Shown here one piece after another: positions 1-8,543 of a DNA stretch of 64,000 nt; the stretch's first letter is position 1, and the number at the start of each line of letters is the position of its first letter. Position numbers and translations under genes: made by a program. The DNA is taken from IMG/VR virus record IMGVR_UViG_3300008266_009201, positions 1 to 64,000 of that record; one strand, given 5' to 3'. Source of the DNA: a virus. The notes beneath the pieces are model-generated. The model searched no databases and had not been told where the DNA came from. It saw nothing but the letters and a program-made list of their open reading frames with translations.

Positions 1-1
1 A

Positions 2-394
2 AAGCGTTACAACGCAGGAGAAGGCAATGCGGATTTTAATCGTGCTGGCAGTTTTTTACACAATAAGTTCTTCCCTCAGCTTAGGGCTCCTAAAGCTACC
101 AACCGTCCCCGCGGCGCAGTACTCGCGTTGATAGAAGAAAAATTTAAAACTTGGGAAGACTTCAAGGAGCAGTTCAAAGAAACTGCCATGAAGATCCAAG
201 GATCAGGTTGGGTGTATTTGAGTACTGGTGGTGACATCAAGACCATCGCCAATCATGCTGTACGCACAGACATCTGCTGTTTGGTAGACTGGTGGGAACA
301 TGCATGGGCGTTAGATTATCAAGCGGACAAAGAAGGTTATCTCAACAACGTGTGGAAGATAATCAACTGGGACGTTTGCAACGAAAGACTATAA
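2..394 (+). CDS. Fe/Mn superoxide dismutase, 3' part
   Basis: Open at the window's left edge, so the N-terminus is missing; the frame is open from base 2. The product dismutates superoxide to peroxide and oxygen using iron or manganese. The visible part carries the helix with a metal-type histidine ([13 protein letters not shown]), the central [12 protein letters not shown] region, the GSGWVYLS strand and the C-terminal metal motif [19 protein letters not shown], in which D and H are metal ligands in this family. It ends in TAA overlapping the ATG of the HesB-like gene (TAATG), so the two are probably translationally coupled. The pairing suggests iron and oxidative-stress management during infection. 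Iron versus manganese preference cannot be told. Confidence 0.9.
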   Translation, partial: KRYNAGEGNADFNRAGSFLHNKFFPQLRAPKATNRPRGAVLALIEEKFKTWEDFKEQFKETAMKIQGSGWVYLSTGGDIKTIANHAVRTDICCLVDWWEHAWALDYQADKEGYLNNVWKIINWDVCNERL

Positions 395-714
395 TGAATT
401 TAGAAACTGGTGCTGTGTCAAAATTACGCGAACTGATTGCTGAAGAAAATAACCCTAATCTCATGCTCAGAGTGTTTGTGCAGGGCGGCGGCTGTTCAGG
501 ATTCAGTTATGGATTCACATTTGAAGAAACCAAAAACGAAGATGATTTTGACTTTGCATATGATGAAGTCAAGGTAGTTGTGGATGCTATGAGCATGCAA
601 TATCTCAACGGCGCATCAATTGACTACAAAGAAGATTTGATGAGTGCCAGTTTTGTAATCAACAATCCACAGGCTTCTTCAACCTGTGGTTGTGGATCTA
701 GCTTTGCAGTTTAG
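394..714 (+). CDS. HesB/IscA/ErpA-type iron-sulfur cluster protein
   Basis: A 106-residue A-type Fe-S carrier, usual length for the family. The three conserved cysteines are present: one in [13 protein letters not shown] and two in the C-terminal [10 protein letters not shown]-type carriers pass Fe-S clusters to apo-proteins. The start at 394 is chosen because it overlaps the upstream stop codon; a longer open frame upstream lacks family similarity. It overlaps the convergent minus-strand gene ending at 698 by 17 bases. Three radical SAM proteins in this window also need 4Fe-4S clusters, so a link is possible but unproven. Confidence 0.9.
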   Translation: MNLETGAVSKLRELIAEENNPNLMLRVFVQGGGCSGFSYGFTFEETKNEDDFDFAYDEVKVVVDAMSMQYLNGASIDYKEDLMSASFVINNPQASSTCGCGSSFAV

Positions 715-943
715 ATCGATTTTTTGGGTTTGATGCCCAAGCCTTATACTGCAACAGAATTGAACTGTTTTTGGCCCACACAGGAACACCACCATCACCT
801 TGCAGTATGTAAAGAAATAATGGGACGTTGGGTATAATTTCATTATACTGAGCTGCGTTCTTGGTCACCTGTTCAAACACCTTGTCTTTTGTGCTGTCAT
901 CAAGCGCATGAAATTTCTGTGTAAGTTCTTGTATGGTAAACAT
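698..943 (-). CDS. small protein of unknown function, fibre operon end
   Basis: About 81 residues, beginning [17 protein letters not shown] prefer this start over an in-frame ATG six codons upstream because a good ribosome site (AAGGA) sits just before it and the gene then begins one base after the upstream stop. It ends [15 protein letters not shown]. It is mainly helical with no motif I recognise. It is the last gene of the leftward tail-fibre block, so a small virion protein or fibre chaperone is possible; nothing in the sequence proves either. Confidence 0.7.
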   Translation of the reverse strand: MFTIQELTQKFHALDDSTKDKVFEQVTKNAAQYNEIIPNVPLFLYILQGDGGVPVWAKNSSILLQYKAWASNPKNRSKLQS

Positions 944-944
944 A

Positions 945-3152
945 TTATTCCTTGTAATCAATAGTACTGGTCTTTTTAATTTTCTTTACAATATAACCAA
1001 TGGCTTTGTTAACTGCAAGACCCACAGTCACACATGCCCATCCTCCAATGCTGAATGGAATGTTGTGCCCAGCACGTCGAGCAATTTCTTTAGAGAATGC
1101 GCCACCGATGACTCGTGCTAGTGATATGGCCAACTGCTGACTCAATCGTTGTTGTTCATCAGCGGTTTTCCAGAATAACAATTTAGGCAACATGGGTCGA
1201 CCTTGCCCTTTGACATATTGTACAAGTACATCAGCCCAGGCTCTGTAGCCACGATAAGACACAAAATCATTTTGATACAACCATAAACCATAGGCTTGGT
1301 CGTATTCAAATATTTCTTTTTCCATGTAGCCAAGTTCGTACAGTGCTGTACAGATCACTTTGCCACCACCACCTCCTCCACCACCGTCCCAACCGCCATA
1401 CCCATCTCCGCCGCCACTTGGTGGAGGAGGTGGTGGTAATTCTTCAAAATCTGCTGGCAATGGATTTGTTCCAAGGCCAAGATAATTTGCAAACACCGGA
1501 CTGGTTGATGCAATTGTTGGTACCCATTCGCCGTTTATTTTTATAAATTTTTTCTTAGCCAAGCGCCATAGTCCAGTATATTTTACAAAAGTTTTGGTCA
1601 CTGGATTCCATGTGCCAGCAGTTTTTACATGTATGTCCGGCACTTCAAACACAAATACCGCATAGCCGTTTCTGCCATTTCCTTCAAGATTGCCAACAAC
1701 GGCTTGAGACTGTCCACCTAATGCAACACCTGCTCGATAATAAATGTTGGTTGTGCCACCAGGAGTTCTACCCGAAGGATTTTGCACTTCAATTCCAGTG
1801 CTGCCACCAAATGATCCTGATGTGCCGCCGTCGCCGCCTGCACCTGGGGATGCACCACCACGGCCACCTGTGATGCCGCCACCGCCTCCGCCGCAGCCAC
1901 CGCCATTATAATACACTCTGCTGGTGCCATTTTGACCAGCAAAAAATCCTGCGGCATTCTGACCGCGTGCGCCCGGAGCACTAGCACCTGCACTGGTGAT
2001 ACCACCAGCTCCGCCTCCGCCTCCGCCACCGGCTGCACCAATTATCACATCATTCTTTAAAATTATTGTAGCGCCGCCGCCACCCCCGGCTCCGCCACCA
2101 CCTGCTATTCCATCACCGCCCCGGGCACCGGCATAATTAACACCAGATCCAATAACTAATGCAACGGCGCCTCGTTTGCCGGTAGCAGCAGTTGACACTA
2201 TTCTAATAGTTCTATTGCCAGCTGTAACAATAACTCCCACAGTCCAGGGAATTTGTGGATCATAACTGAATGCCGCAAATTCACCATCTACATAAAAATC
2301 TGCTCGTCCATTAGAGCATATGGTAAATTGATAGTTGCCAGTCGACGGAAATGCCACGGTATATGTTCTGTCAAACACTGATGCCGAAGGCGGGTCTACC
2401 CAAACTCCGTAATTGTTTAAAAATGTGCAGTAGGTCGGACTGAATTCACGATAAACAGGTGGGGAGGCAGTGTTAGTAACAGTGTTAAAAAGACTCGATG
2501 TAAGTAAACCAGCACCAGCTTCGCCGCCTGGTGTTATTCCAGAGGCCAATGCAGTGACGCCGCCGGCACCACCACCTTGTCCTACTGCAACATCAAGTAT
2601 GTCACCTTCGTTGATGGTAAAATTAACCTGTGCATACGCACCGCCGCCGCCGGTGCCGCCTACTGCTGCGCCACTTGTGTACGTGGTATAATCAAAATCG
2701 TAAACTTTCACAAAATACGGAGACTGTACTCCATTTTGTGTGTATATTGTTACGCCTTGAAACGTTGTTGGGTTAGCCAGGATTGTGGGTGGTGGATTAT
2801 TAAGTCTGGCTGGATTTGGTGCAGGTGGCGGTGGCGGAACTGGAGAACCATAAACTATAATTCCATTTATTACCACAACCCATGCTATTGGGTAATAGGT
2901 TTCTGGTCCTTCGTTAAAAACGTTATAACCAAGTTCATAATAACCAGATTTATTTGGTATCAGTGGACCAAACCAAGGATCCTGCTGAATATCGCCTTGA
3001 TAACTGGTTGTAAATGACCCAGTTGGCGCCCTAGCGCCGCCTGCACCACCACCGCCCCACAAGTATGCAGTCACAGGCACAGCGTTGCCATGCACCCAGG
3101 TCAATCTCTGGACAAACCCAGTGTACCCTGCTTCTCTTATTACTTCTGCCAT
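945..3152 (-). CDS. glycine-rich tail fibre / adhesin
   Basis: A 735-residue protein dominated by long polyglycine stretches between short hydrophobic strands, as in distal receptor-binding adhesins of T4-like phages. A central part around residues 220-320 (reading NGRADFYVDGEFAAF) resembles a PA14-like carbohydrate-binding beta module. After it come more glycine blocks, a short Trp-containing segment (AGTWNPVTKTFVKYTG) and a non-repetitive 130-residue C-terminus with aromatic residues and a hydrophobic helix (FSIGGWACVTVGLAVNKA). It starts 3 bases after the upstream fibre gene and is surely co-transcribed with it. Probable role: host recognition at the fibre tip. The PA14 assignment is tentative. 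Confidence 0.75.
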   Translation of the reverse strand: MAEVIREAGYTGFVQRLTWVHGNAVPVTAYLWGGGGAGGARAPTGSFTTSYQGDIQQDPWFGPLIPNKSGYYELGYNVFNEGPETYYPIAWVVVINGIIVYGSPVPPPPPAPNPARLNNPPPTILANPTTFQGVTIYTQNGVQSPYFVKVYDFDYTTYTSGAAVGGTGGGGAYAQVNFTINEGDILDVAVGQGGGAGGVTALASGITPGGEAGAGLLTSSLFNTVTNTASPPVYREFSPTYCTFLNNYGVWVDPPSASVFDRTYTVAFPSTGNYQFTICSNGRADFYVDGEFAAFSYDPQIPWTVGVIVTAGNRTIRIVSTAATGKRGAVALVIGSGVNYAGARGGDGIAGGGGAGGGGGATIILKNDVIIGAAGGGGGGGAGGITSAGASAPGARGQNAAGFFAGQNGTSRVYYNGGGCGGGGGGITGGRGGASPGAGGDGGTSGSFGGSTGIEVQNPSGRTPGGTTNIYYRAGVALGGQSQAVVGNLEGNGRNGYAVFVFEVPDIHVKTAGTWNPVTKTFVKYTGLWRLAKKKFIKINGEWVPTIASTSPVFANYLGLGTNPLPADFEELPPPPPPSGGGDGYGGWDGGGGGGGGKVICTALYELGYMEKEIFEYDQAYGLWLYQNDFVSYRGYRAWADVLVQYVKGQGRPMLPKLLFWKTADEQQRLSQQLAISLARVIGGAFSKEIARRAGHNIPFSIGGWACVTVGLAVNKAIGYIVKKIKKTSTIDYKE

Positions 3153-3155
3153 ATA

Positions 3156-5423
3156 TTAAATTTGATACCAAACGTCGCCGTCATTACCACCAGTTGGAAG
3201 ATCAAACGAAATGTATCTTACACCATAGCCATTGCTGTTTGTTGCAATACTGAGTGTGAGATCAGATGCCAAGTTGCCGCCTCCAGCCAGCCCATTGCCT
3301 GTATTGATAGCTCTAGTTAATGGAGGAACCCCTAGACTTGTTCTTGCGGCTGCTGCTGTGGCTCCATTTGTTCCACCAGATTCGATAGGTATTGGTGCAG
3401 TCAATGTAGTTATGTAGCCGCCAGTGATGGCCACACTATTGGCATTTTGAGTGGCCATTGTCCCTACTGTAGTAGTAGCGCCAGACTCTAACTGCAATGC
3501 AGTTCTTGCACCGGCCGCAGTGGTGGCACCTGTACCACCATTTAGAAGAGACAGTGGGAAATCAGGAATGCCAAGAGCTGCTCTAGCATTGCCTGCTGTG
3601 GACGCTCCGGTACCGCCATTGGGAATTGTCAATGGAGTGATACCAGTAATAGAACCGCCTTCAATAGTTACTGCATTGGCATTTTGAGTGGCCATGGTGC
3701 CTACGTTTGTGGTAGCACCAGTTTCCAATCCCAAATTACTTCTAGCGCCGGCCGAGTCTGATGCACCGGTGCCACCTTGTGCAATTGACAACGGAGTGAT
3801 GCCTGTGATGGTACCGCCAGTGATGGTGATGTTTGACGAATTTTGAGTGGCCATGGTACCAAGGCCCAAATTGGTTCTGGCTTGCACCTCAGTGGTTGCG
3901 CCAGTTCCGCCAGATACAATTGCAATAGCACTGATACCGCTTATTTGACCACCAGTAATAGTGACATTGTCAGAAGCCTGTGTGGCCATGCTGTTAAGAC
4001 CCAGATTAATTCGAGCATTAACATTACTGGTTGCACCAGTTCCGCCGCTGGCAATAGGCAATGGTGTTGCTAAACTTTGTATGGTTACACCTTCAATTGC
4101 ACCACCAGTGATTGCAACTGCATTGGACTGCTGAATAGCAATAGTACCAAGTCCAAGATTGTCTCTAGCAGAAACAACGTCGAATCCCCCAGTACCACCT
4201 GCACTTATGGCCAATGGAGTGATGCCTGTAATTGTACCACCTGTGATGTTTACAGCAGTGGAATTTTGTGTGGATATTGTTCCTAGTCCCAAATTGGTTC
4301 TGGCGCCAGCTGCGGTACTTGCCCCAGTGCCGCCATCGGCCACTGCCAAGTCAATAATGCCAGTTATCTCGCCACCTGAAATTGCAACTGCGTTGGCATC
4401 TTGTTGTGATACTGATCCAAGTCCTAAACTGGATCTAGCTGTGGCAGCAGTGTTTCCGCCGGTGCCGCCATCAATAATAGCCAGTGGAGTGATACCTGTT
4501 ATTGTTCCACCAGTGATTGCAATAGCGTTGGCATTTTGCTGACTGGCTGTTCCCAAGTTACCAGTTACACTGTAAACAAACCCAGTGGTGGCCAATTGAG
4601 TGTTGGCTGTGCCTACCACTGCGGTTGGTGCTGTGGGCACTCCCAAAAATGCTGGACTTACTTTTTCGCCTTGAACAAAAGCAGTAGTGGCCAACTGCGA
4701 AGTGTTGGTTCCAGCGGCTGCGGTAGGCGCAGTGGGAATCCCAACCAACGCTGGACTGTCTTTTTGATTTTGCACAAACTCAGTGGTAGCCAATTGAGTG
4801 TTGTTAGACACATTTGCTGGTGTTGGTGCAGTGGGTATGCCTGCAAAGGCTGGTCCAGCAGTTACAAATGCTGTGGTTGCAATCTGTGTGGTTGCTGTAC
4901 CCGATGAGGCAGTGGGTGCTGTGGGCACACCACTCAATTGTGGACTGTTGGAAACAAATGCTGTGGTTGCAATCTGTGTGGTTGCTGTGCCAGCCGCAGC
5001 AGTAGGAGCAGTGGGCACGCCACTTAATTGTGGACTGTTGGAAACAAATGCAGTGGTTGCTAATTGTGTGTTGGCTGTGCCGGCAGCGGCTGTGGGTGCT
5101 GTGGGAACTCCAGTAAAAGCAGGACTGATTTTTTGAGCTTGCACATAATCTTGGCTGGCCAATGCAGTGAAAGTATTGCCAGAACTGTATACAGAAATAA
5201 CATCAGTACTGGAATTGTACCAAAGTTGTCCTAAAATTGGTTGCAATGGTCCAGTATCATTGGCAAAGTTTTCCAACAAAAACACATAGTTTTCGTTTTC
5301 TGCCGTGCCATAACTAGACACAGCACGACCTACTAGATTCAAACTAGTGCTAGTGGTGTTAATAGTGCCGTCTGGGACCACAGCAATTGTTTGTCCTCTG
5401 CTGTTATTGATGATATATGACAT
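3156..5423 (-). CDS. repeat-rich phage tail fibre protein
   Basis: 755 residues. The N-terminal 95 residues (MSYIINNSRGQTIAVVPDG, then GPLQPILGQLWYNSST) look like a virion-attachment domain. Next come six copies of a 28-31-residue repeat, core GVPTAPTAAAGTATTQIATT, matching the known phage tail-fibre repeat (bases about 4575-5130). These are followed by about nine copies of a 43-52-residue unit containing GGTGATTAAGARTNLGLG and TITGGTITGITPL (about 3300-4560). The C-terminus is short and ends with a VWYQ segment. The repeats are typical of trimeric fibre shafts. It is divergent from the gene at 5492, and a TAAATA late promoter lies upstream with an SD (CGGAG). Confidence 0.9.
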   Translation of the reverse strand: MSYIINNSRGQTIAVVPDGTINTTSTSLNLVGRAVSSYGTAENENYVFLLENFANDTGPLQPILGQLWYNSSTDVISVYSSGNTFTALASQDYVQAQKISPAFTGVPTAPTAAAGTANTQLATTAFVSNSPQLSGVPTAPTAAAGTATTQIATTAFVSNSPQLSGVPTAPTASSGTATTQIATTAFVTAGPAFAGIPTAPTPANVSNNTQLATTEFVQNQKDSPALVGIPTAPTAAAGTNTSQLATTAFVQGEKVSPAFLGVPTAPTAVVGTANTQLATTGFVYSVTGNLGTASQQNANAIAITGGTITGITPLAIIDGGTGGNTAATARSSLGLGSVSQQDANAVAISGGEITGIIDLAVADGGTGASTAAGARTNLGLGTISTQNSTAVNITGGTITGITPLAISAGGTGGFDVVSARDNLGLGTIAIQQSNAVAITGGAIEGVTIQSLATPLPIASGGTGATSNVNARINLGLNSMATQASDNVTITGGQISGISAIAIVSGGTGATTEVQARTNLGLGTMATQNSSNITITGGTITGITPLSIAQGGTGASDSAGARSNLGLETGATTNVGTMATQNANAVTIEGGSITGITPLTIPNGGTGASTAGNARAALGIPDFPLSLLNGGTGATTAAGARTALQLESGATTTVGTMATQNANSVAITGGYITTLTAPIPIESGGTNGATAAAARTSLGVPPLTRAINTGNGLAGGGNLASDLTLSIATNSNGYGVRYISFDLPTGGNDGDVWYQI
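4575..5130 (-). repeat. six tandem tail-fibre repeats (PTAPTA type)
   Basis: Six imperfect copies of about 84-96 bases encode the PTAPTAAAGT / QIATTAFV unit inside the fibre gene. Two neighbouring copies (about 4870-5060) are almost identical at DNA level, which suggests recent duplication or unequal recombination. Confidence 0.8.
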
Positions 5424-5442
5424 TGTTTACTCCGAGCTGGTG

Positions 5443-5448
5443 TATTTA
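5443..5448 (-). promoter_or_regulatory. T4-type late promoter box (fibre operon, leftward)
   Basis: TAAATA on the minus strand, 19 bases before the ATG at 5423, with an SD (CGGAG) between. It is paired back-to-back with the rightward box at 5468 in the 68-base divergent gap. Confidence 0.6.
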
Positions 5449-5467
5449 GCGGTGCACAGAGTTTTGG

Positions 5468-5473
5468 TAAATA
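5468..5473 (+). promoter_or_regulatory. T4-type late promoter box (fibre operon, rightward)
   Basis: TAAATA 18 bases before the ATG at 5492, followed by a weak SD (CTAGGA). It would drive the rightward fibre block. Confidence 0.6.
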
Positions 5474-5491
5474 GCTTACTAGGACTGGATT

Positions 5492-8400
5492 ATGGCACAA
5501 CAATTTATTGATACTGGCAATACTGCCAACGACGGCACCGGATCACCACTGAGAACAGCGTTCACAATTGTCAATGACAATTTTACAGAACTCTACAATA
5601 TTGGTGGTATTTCGGGCATTGCTAACGGTACTTCAAACATTCAAATTGTTGAAAATTCAACAGTTAGTGTGAGTGCAGCCAACGTTGCAAACGTGCTGGT
5701 TGTTTCGGGCACAGGTGCCACAGTAAAAGGCACATTATTAGCAAACTCAGCAATCAGTGCCACTGGCAACATCAGCGCCGGCGGATTTTATATTGGTAAC
5801 GGCAGTCAACTTACTGGTGTGGTTAGCCAGGCCAATGCAGCATTATTGACTGGAAATGTACTCAGTGCCAACGTAACTTCGGCCAGTTTTACCACAGTTG
5901 GCACACTGGCCAATCTCACTGCTACTGGAAATGTGGTTGGCGGGAACCTAACCACAGCTGGAGTAGTTTCTTCATCTGGCAATATTATTTCACAAAACAT
6001 AAACACTGGTATTGTGAATGCATCTGGCAATTTAATAGGTGACAGTGCAATTTTGTCAGGTAGTGTGTTGGCCACTGGCACAATCAGTGCCGCAGGCAAC
6101 GTTACAGGTGCATACGTCATTGGTAACGGCAGTCAATTAACAGGCATCAGCGTTAGTTCAAATGCTGCGTTGCTTACAGGAACCACACTCAGTGCTAACG
6201 TGATCAACTCAAGTTTGACCACGCTTGGTGATTTAAATTCATTGGTGGTAAGCAATGCGCTTGGTGGATCAGGAAATATTACCAGTAACAACTTGTCAAC
6301 CAGTGCAACTGTATCAGCAACAGGTAACATCATTGGCGCCAACTTTGTTACTGTTGGATTGATATCTGTTGGTGGCACAATCACTGCCAGCGGAGACATA
6401 ACTGGCGCCAATATAGTTGCCAATGCCAACGTAACTGGCAACAACATCAGCTCAACCAACAACATCACCAGCACTATTATATCCGCAAGTGGCAACGTCA
6501 CAGGCGGTAATTTAAGAACAGCTGGTCAAGTTAGTGCCACAGGCGACGTCACTGGTAACAACATAATTGGGTTGGGATCTGCAAACATTGTGAACAGTGT
6601 GGTGGTAGGATCCACGTTGAGTGCAGTGAGCAATATCACTGGTGGCAACTTGCTTACTGGTGGAACTGTAACAGCAAGCGGTAACATAACTGCTCCAAAT
6701 TTCATTGGCAATGTGGTTGGTAACATATCTGGAAATCTTTCAGTTGCTGGATCAAACACACAAGTTCTTTTTAATGATAATGGTTTGGCCAACGCCAGTG
6801 CTGGAATGACTTTTGACAAGACTTCCAATGTGTTTACCATAAGTGGTAACATAATTGGCGGCAATATTTCTACCGCAGGCAATGTAAATGGTGCCAATGT
6901 TGTGACTTCGGCGGGTCTTATTGTGGGCGGTGACGCAGTAATTGCTGGTAACCTAACTGTGTCAGGCGACACAGAATATACCAATGTTACCACTCTAGCA
7001 GTTGAGGATCCAATCATTGGTATTGGTAGAGCTGCAAACAATCAACCATTGGTAACCAATGATGGTAAGGACCGTGGTGAACAACTTTGGTATTTTACCA
7101 CAGCTGAAAGATCAGCATTTATTGGTTACGACAATTCTGCAGACAAATTGATTGCCGCAGTTCAAGTTACTATTGCCAGTGAAGTTGTTACTGTCAACAA
7201 CTATGGAAATTTAGTTGTGGGCAACATTGACGCACAGGGCACAGTCAGCGCCACAGGTGATGTGCAAGCTGCTGGCGCTATTTCTGGCACAGGCAACGTA
7301 ACTGGAGGAAACATACGAACTGCTGGGTTGATCACGGCTACCGGTAACATCATTGGCGGAAATATTTCTGCTACAAATCACACTGGCACAACTGTCAGCG
7401 TGACAGCCAATGTGATTGGTGGAAACTTAACCACAGGTGGACTAATCACATCCACAGGTAACGTCACCGGCGGCAACATAAACACCGGCGGGGTAGTATC
7501 AAGTACAGGCAACGTGATTGGTGGCAACATTGTTACAGGTGGTAGCATGTATTCATCTGGCGTGTTTAGCTCTACAGGCAACGTGATTGGTGGTAATGTA
7601 ACCACTGTGGGATTGGTCACTGCTACTGGAAACATTACTTCAGCTGCAAACATCAGTGGTGGCAATTACACCGCTACTGGTCAGATTTCTGCTGCTGCCA
7701 ATGTTATTGCACCGTTGTTTGTGGGTAATATTATAGCTACTACCGTCACAGGTAATTTGACAGCACCTGGCGGTAATACGTTTGTGCTGTTCAATGACAA
7801 CAACACAGCCAATGCCACATCTGGATTGCAATTTAATAAAATAACCAATAATTTGCTAGTGACTGGCAACATCAATGGTGCCAATATTGTCACCGGCGGT
7901 AGTGTTTCAGCATCTGGCAACTTGTCAGCGTTAGGAAATGTGATTGCCAATAATGTTTCAGCAACCCAGGTCAGCGGATTACTAACTACATCAATACAGA
8001 CCAACATCACACAATTAGGCACATTGGCCAATTTATCCGTTACTGGTAATGTCACTGGTGGCGGATTTGTTACCACAGGCGCTACTGGTAATATCACCGG
8101 CGCCAATGTAATCAGTGGTACTACTATTTCAGCCTCTGCTAACGTAGTGGCAGCTCTATTCATTGGCTCAGGCGCTGGCTTGTCTTTCATTCCTGGTGCT
8201 AATGTTACTGGATCAGTAGCCAATGCTATTTTTGCAGCCAGTGCGTCATCTGCTACCACTGCTACTTCTGCTACTTCTGCTACCACTGCTGGTACAGTGA
8301 CCACTGCGGCACAACCCAATATTACTTCTGTAGGAACACTGACTAGCCTAAGTGTCACAGGTGAGACAAGTGCTGGGAATGTCACCGGTGGAAATGTACA

Positions 8401-8533
8401 GGCCACATCCAGAATGATTATACCCGTTGCGTCTAGCGATCCAGCAAGCCCTGTTACAGGCCAACTTTATTACAGTACCAGCTTTGGCGCTTTGAGATTA
8501 TGGACCGGGTCTGCTTGGGACCAAATAGCTTAA
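5492..8533 (+). CDS. giant tail fibre with ATGNITGGN repeats
   Basis: 1013 residues. The N-terminus (FIDTGNTANDGTGSPLRTAF followed by NDNFTELYN) is a virion-attachment type shared in outline with the protein at 13176. Most of the rest is a degenerate 10-20-residue repeat around ATGNVTGGNLTTGGLVS, expected to fold as a trimeric beta shaft. Two YIGNGSQLTG segments and two segments reading TFVLFNDN or TQVLFNDN break it up, as does a globular stretch near residues 490-570 (VEDPIIGIGRAANNQP). The C-terminus (GQLYYSTSFGALRLWTGSAW) is a small knob found at fibre ends. It starts the rightward structural operon. Confidence 0.88.
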   Translation: MAQQFIDTGNTANDGTGSPLRTAFTIVNDNFTELYNIGGISGIANGTSNIQIVENSTVSVSAANVANVLVVSGTGATVKGTLLANSAISATGNISAGGFYIGNGSQLTGVVSQANAALLTGNVLSANVTSASFTTVGTLANLTATGNVVGGNLTTAGVVSSSGNIISQNINTGIVNASGNLIGDSAILSGSVLATGTISAAGNVTGAYVIGNGSQLTGISVSSNAALLTGTTLSANVINSSLTTLGDLNSLVVSNALGGSGNITSNNLSTSATVSATGNIIGANFVTVGLISVGGTITASGDITGANIVANANVTGNNISSTNNITSTIISASGNVTGGNLRTAGQVSATGDVTGNNIIGLGSANIVNSVVVGSTLSAVSNITGGNLLTGGTVTASGNITAPNFIGNVVGNISGNLSVAGSNTQVLFNDNGLANASAGMTFDKTSNVFTISGNIIGGNISTAGNVNGANVVTSAGLIVGGDAVIAGNLTVSGDTEYTNVTTLAVEDPIIGIGRAANNQPLVTNDGKDRGEQLWYFTTAERSAFIGYDNSADKLIAAVQVTIASEVVTVNNYGNLVVGNIDAQGTVSATGDVQAAGAISGTGNVTGGNIRTAGLITATGNIIGGNISATNHTGTTVSVTANVIGGNLTTGGLITSTGNVTGGNINTGGVVSSTGNVIGGNIVTGGSMYSSGVFSSTGNVIGGNVTTVGLVTATGNITSAANISGGNYTATGQISAAANVIAPLFVGNIIATTVTGNLTAPGGNTFVLFNDNNTANATSGLQFNKITNNLLVTGNINGANIVTGGSVSASGNLSALGNVIANNVSATQVSGLLTTSIQTNITQLGTLANLSVTGNVTGGGFVTTGATGNITGANVISGTTISASANVVAALFIGSGAGLSFIPGANVTGSVANAIFAASASSATTATSATSATTAGTVTTAAQPNITSVGTLTSLSVTGETSAGNVTGGNVQATSRMIIPVASSDPASPVTGQLYYSTSFGALRLWTGSAWDQIA

Positions 8534-8543
8534 GAAATAACAT

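Noticed and set aside
715-745. Terminator between the convergent HesB-like and fibre-operon genes
   Set aside because: A TTGGG/CCCAA hairpin is present, but the T-run precedes it on the plus strand and gives an A-run on the minus strand, so it fits neither direction.
5806-8406. Several long minus-strand ORFs (up to 241 residues) opposite the giant fibre
   Set aside because: They arise from the repeat composition of the fibre gene read backwards; Pro/Val/Leu-rich, no ribosome sites, no independent promoters.
3156-8533. CRISPR array or diversity-generating retroelement
   Set aside because: Repeats are in-frame protein repeats of variable length without unique spacers, and no cas, reverse transcriptase or template repeat is present.
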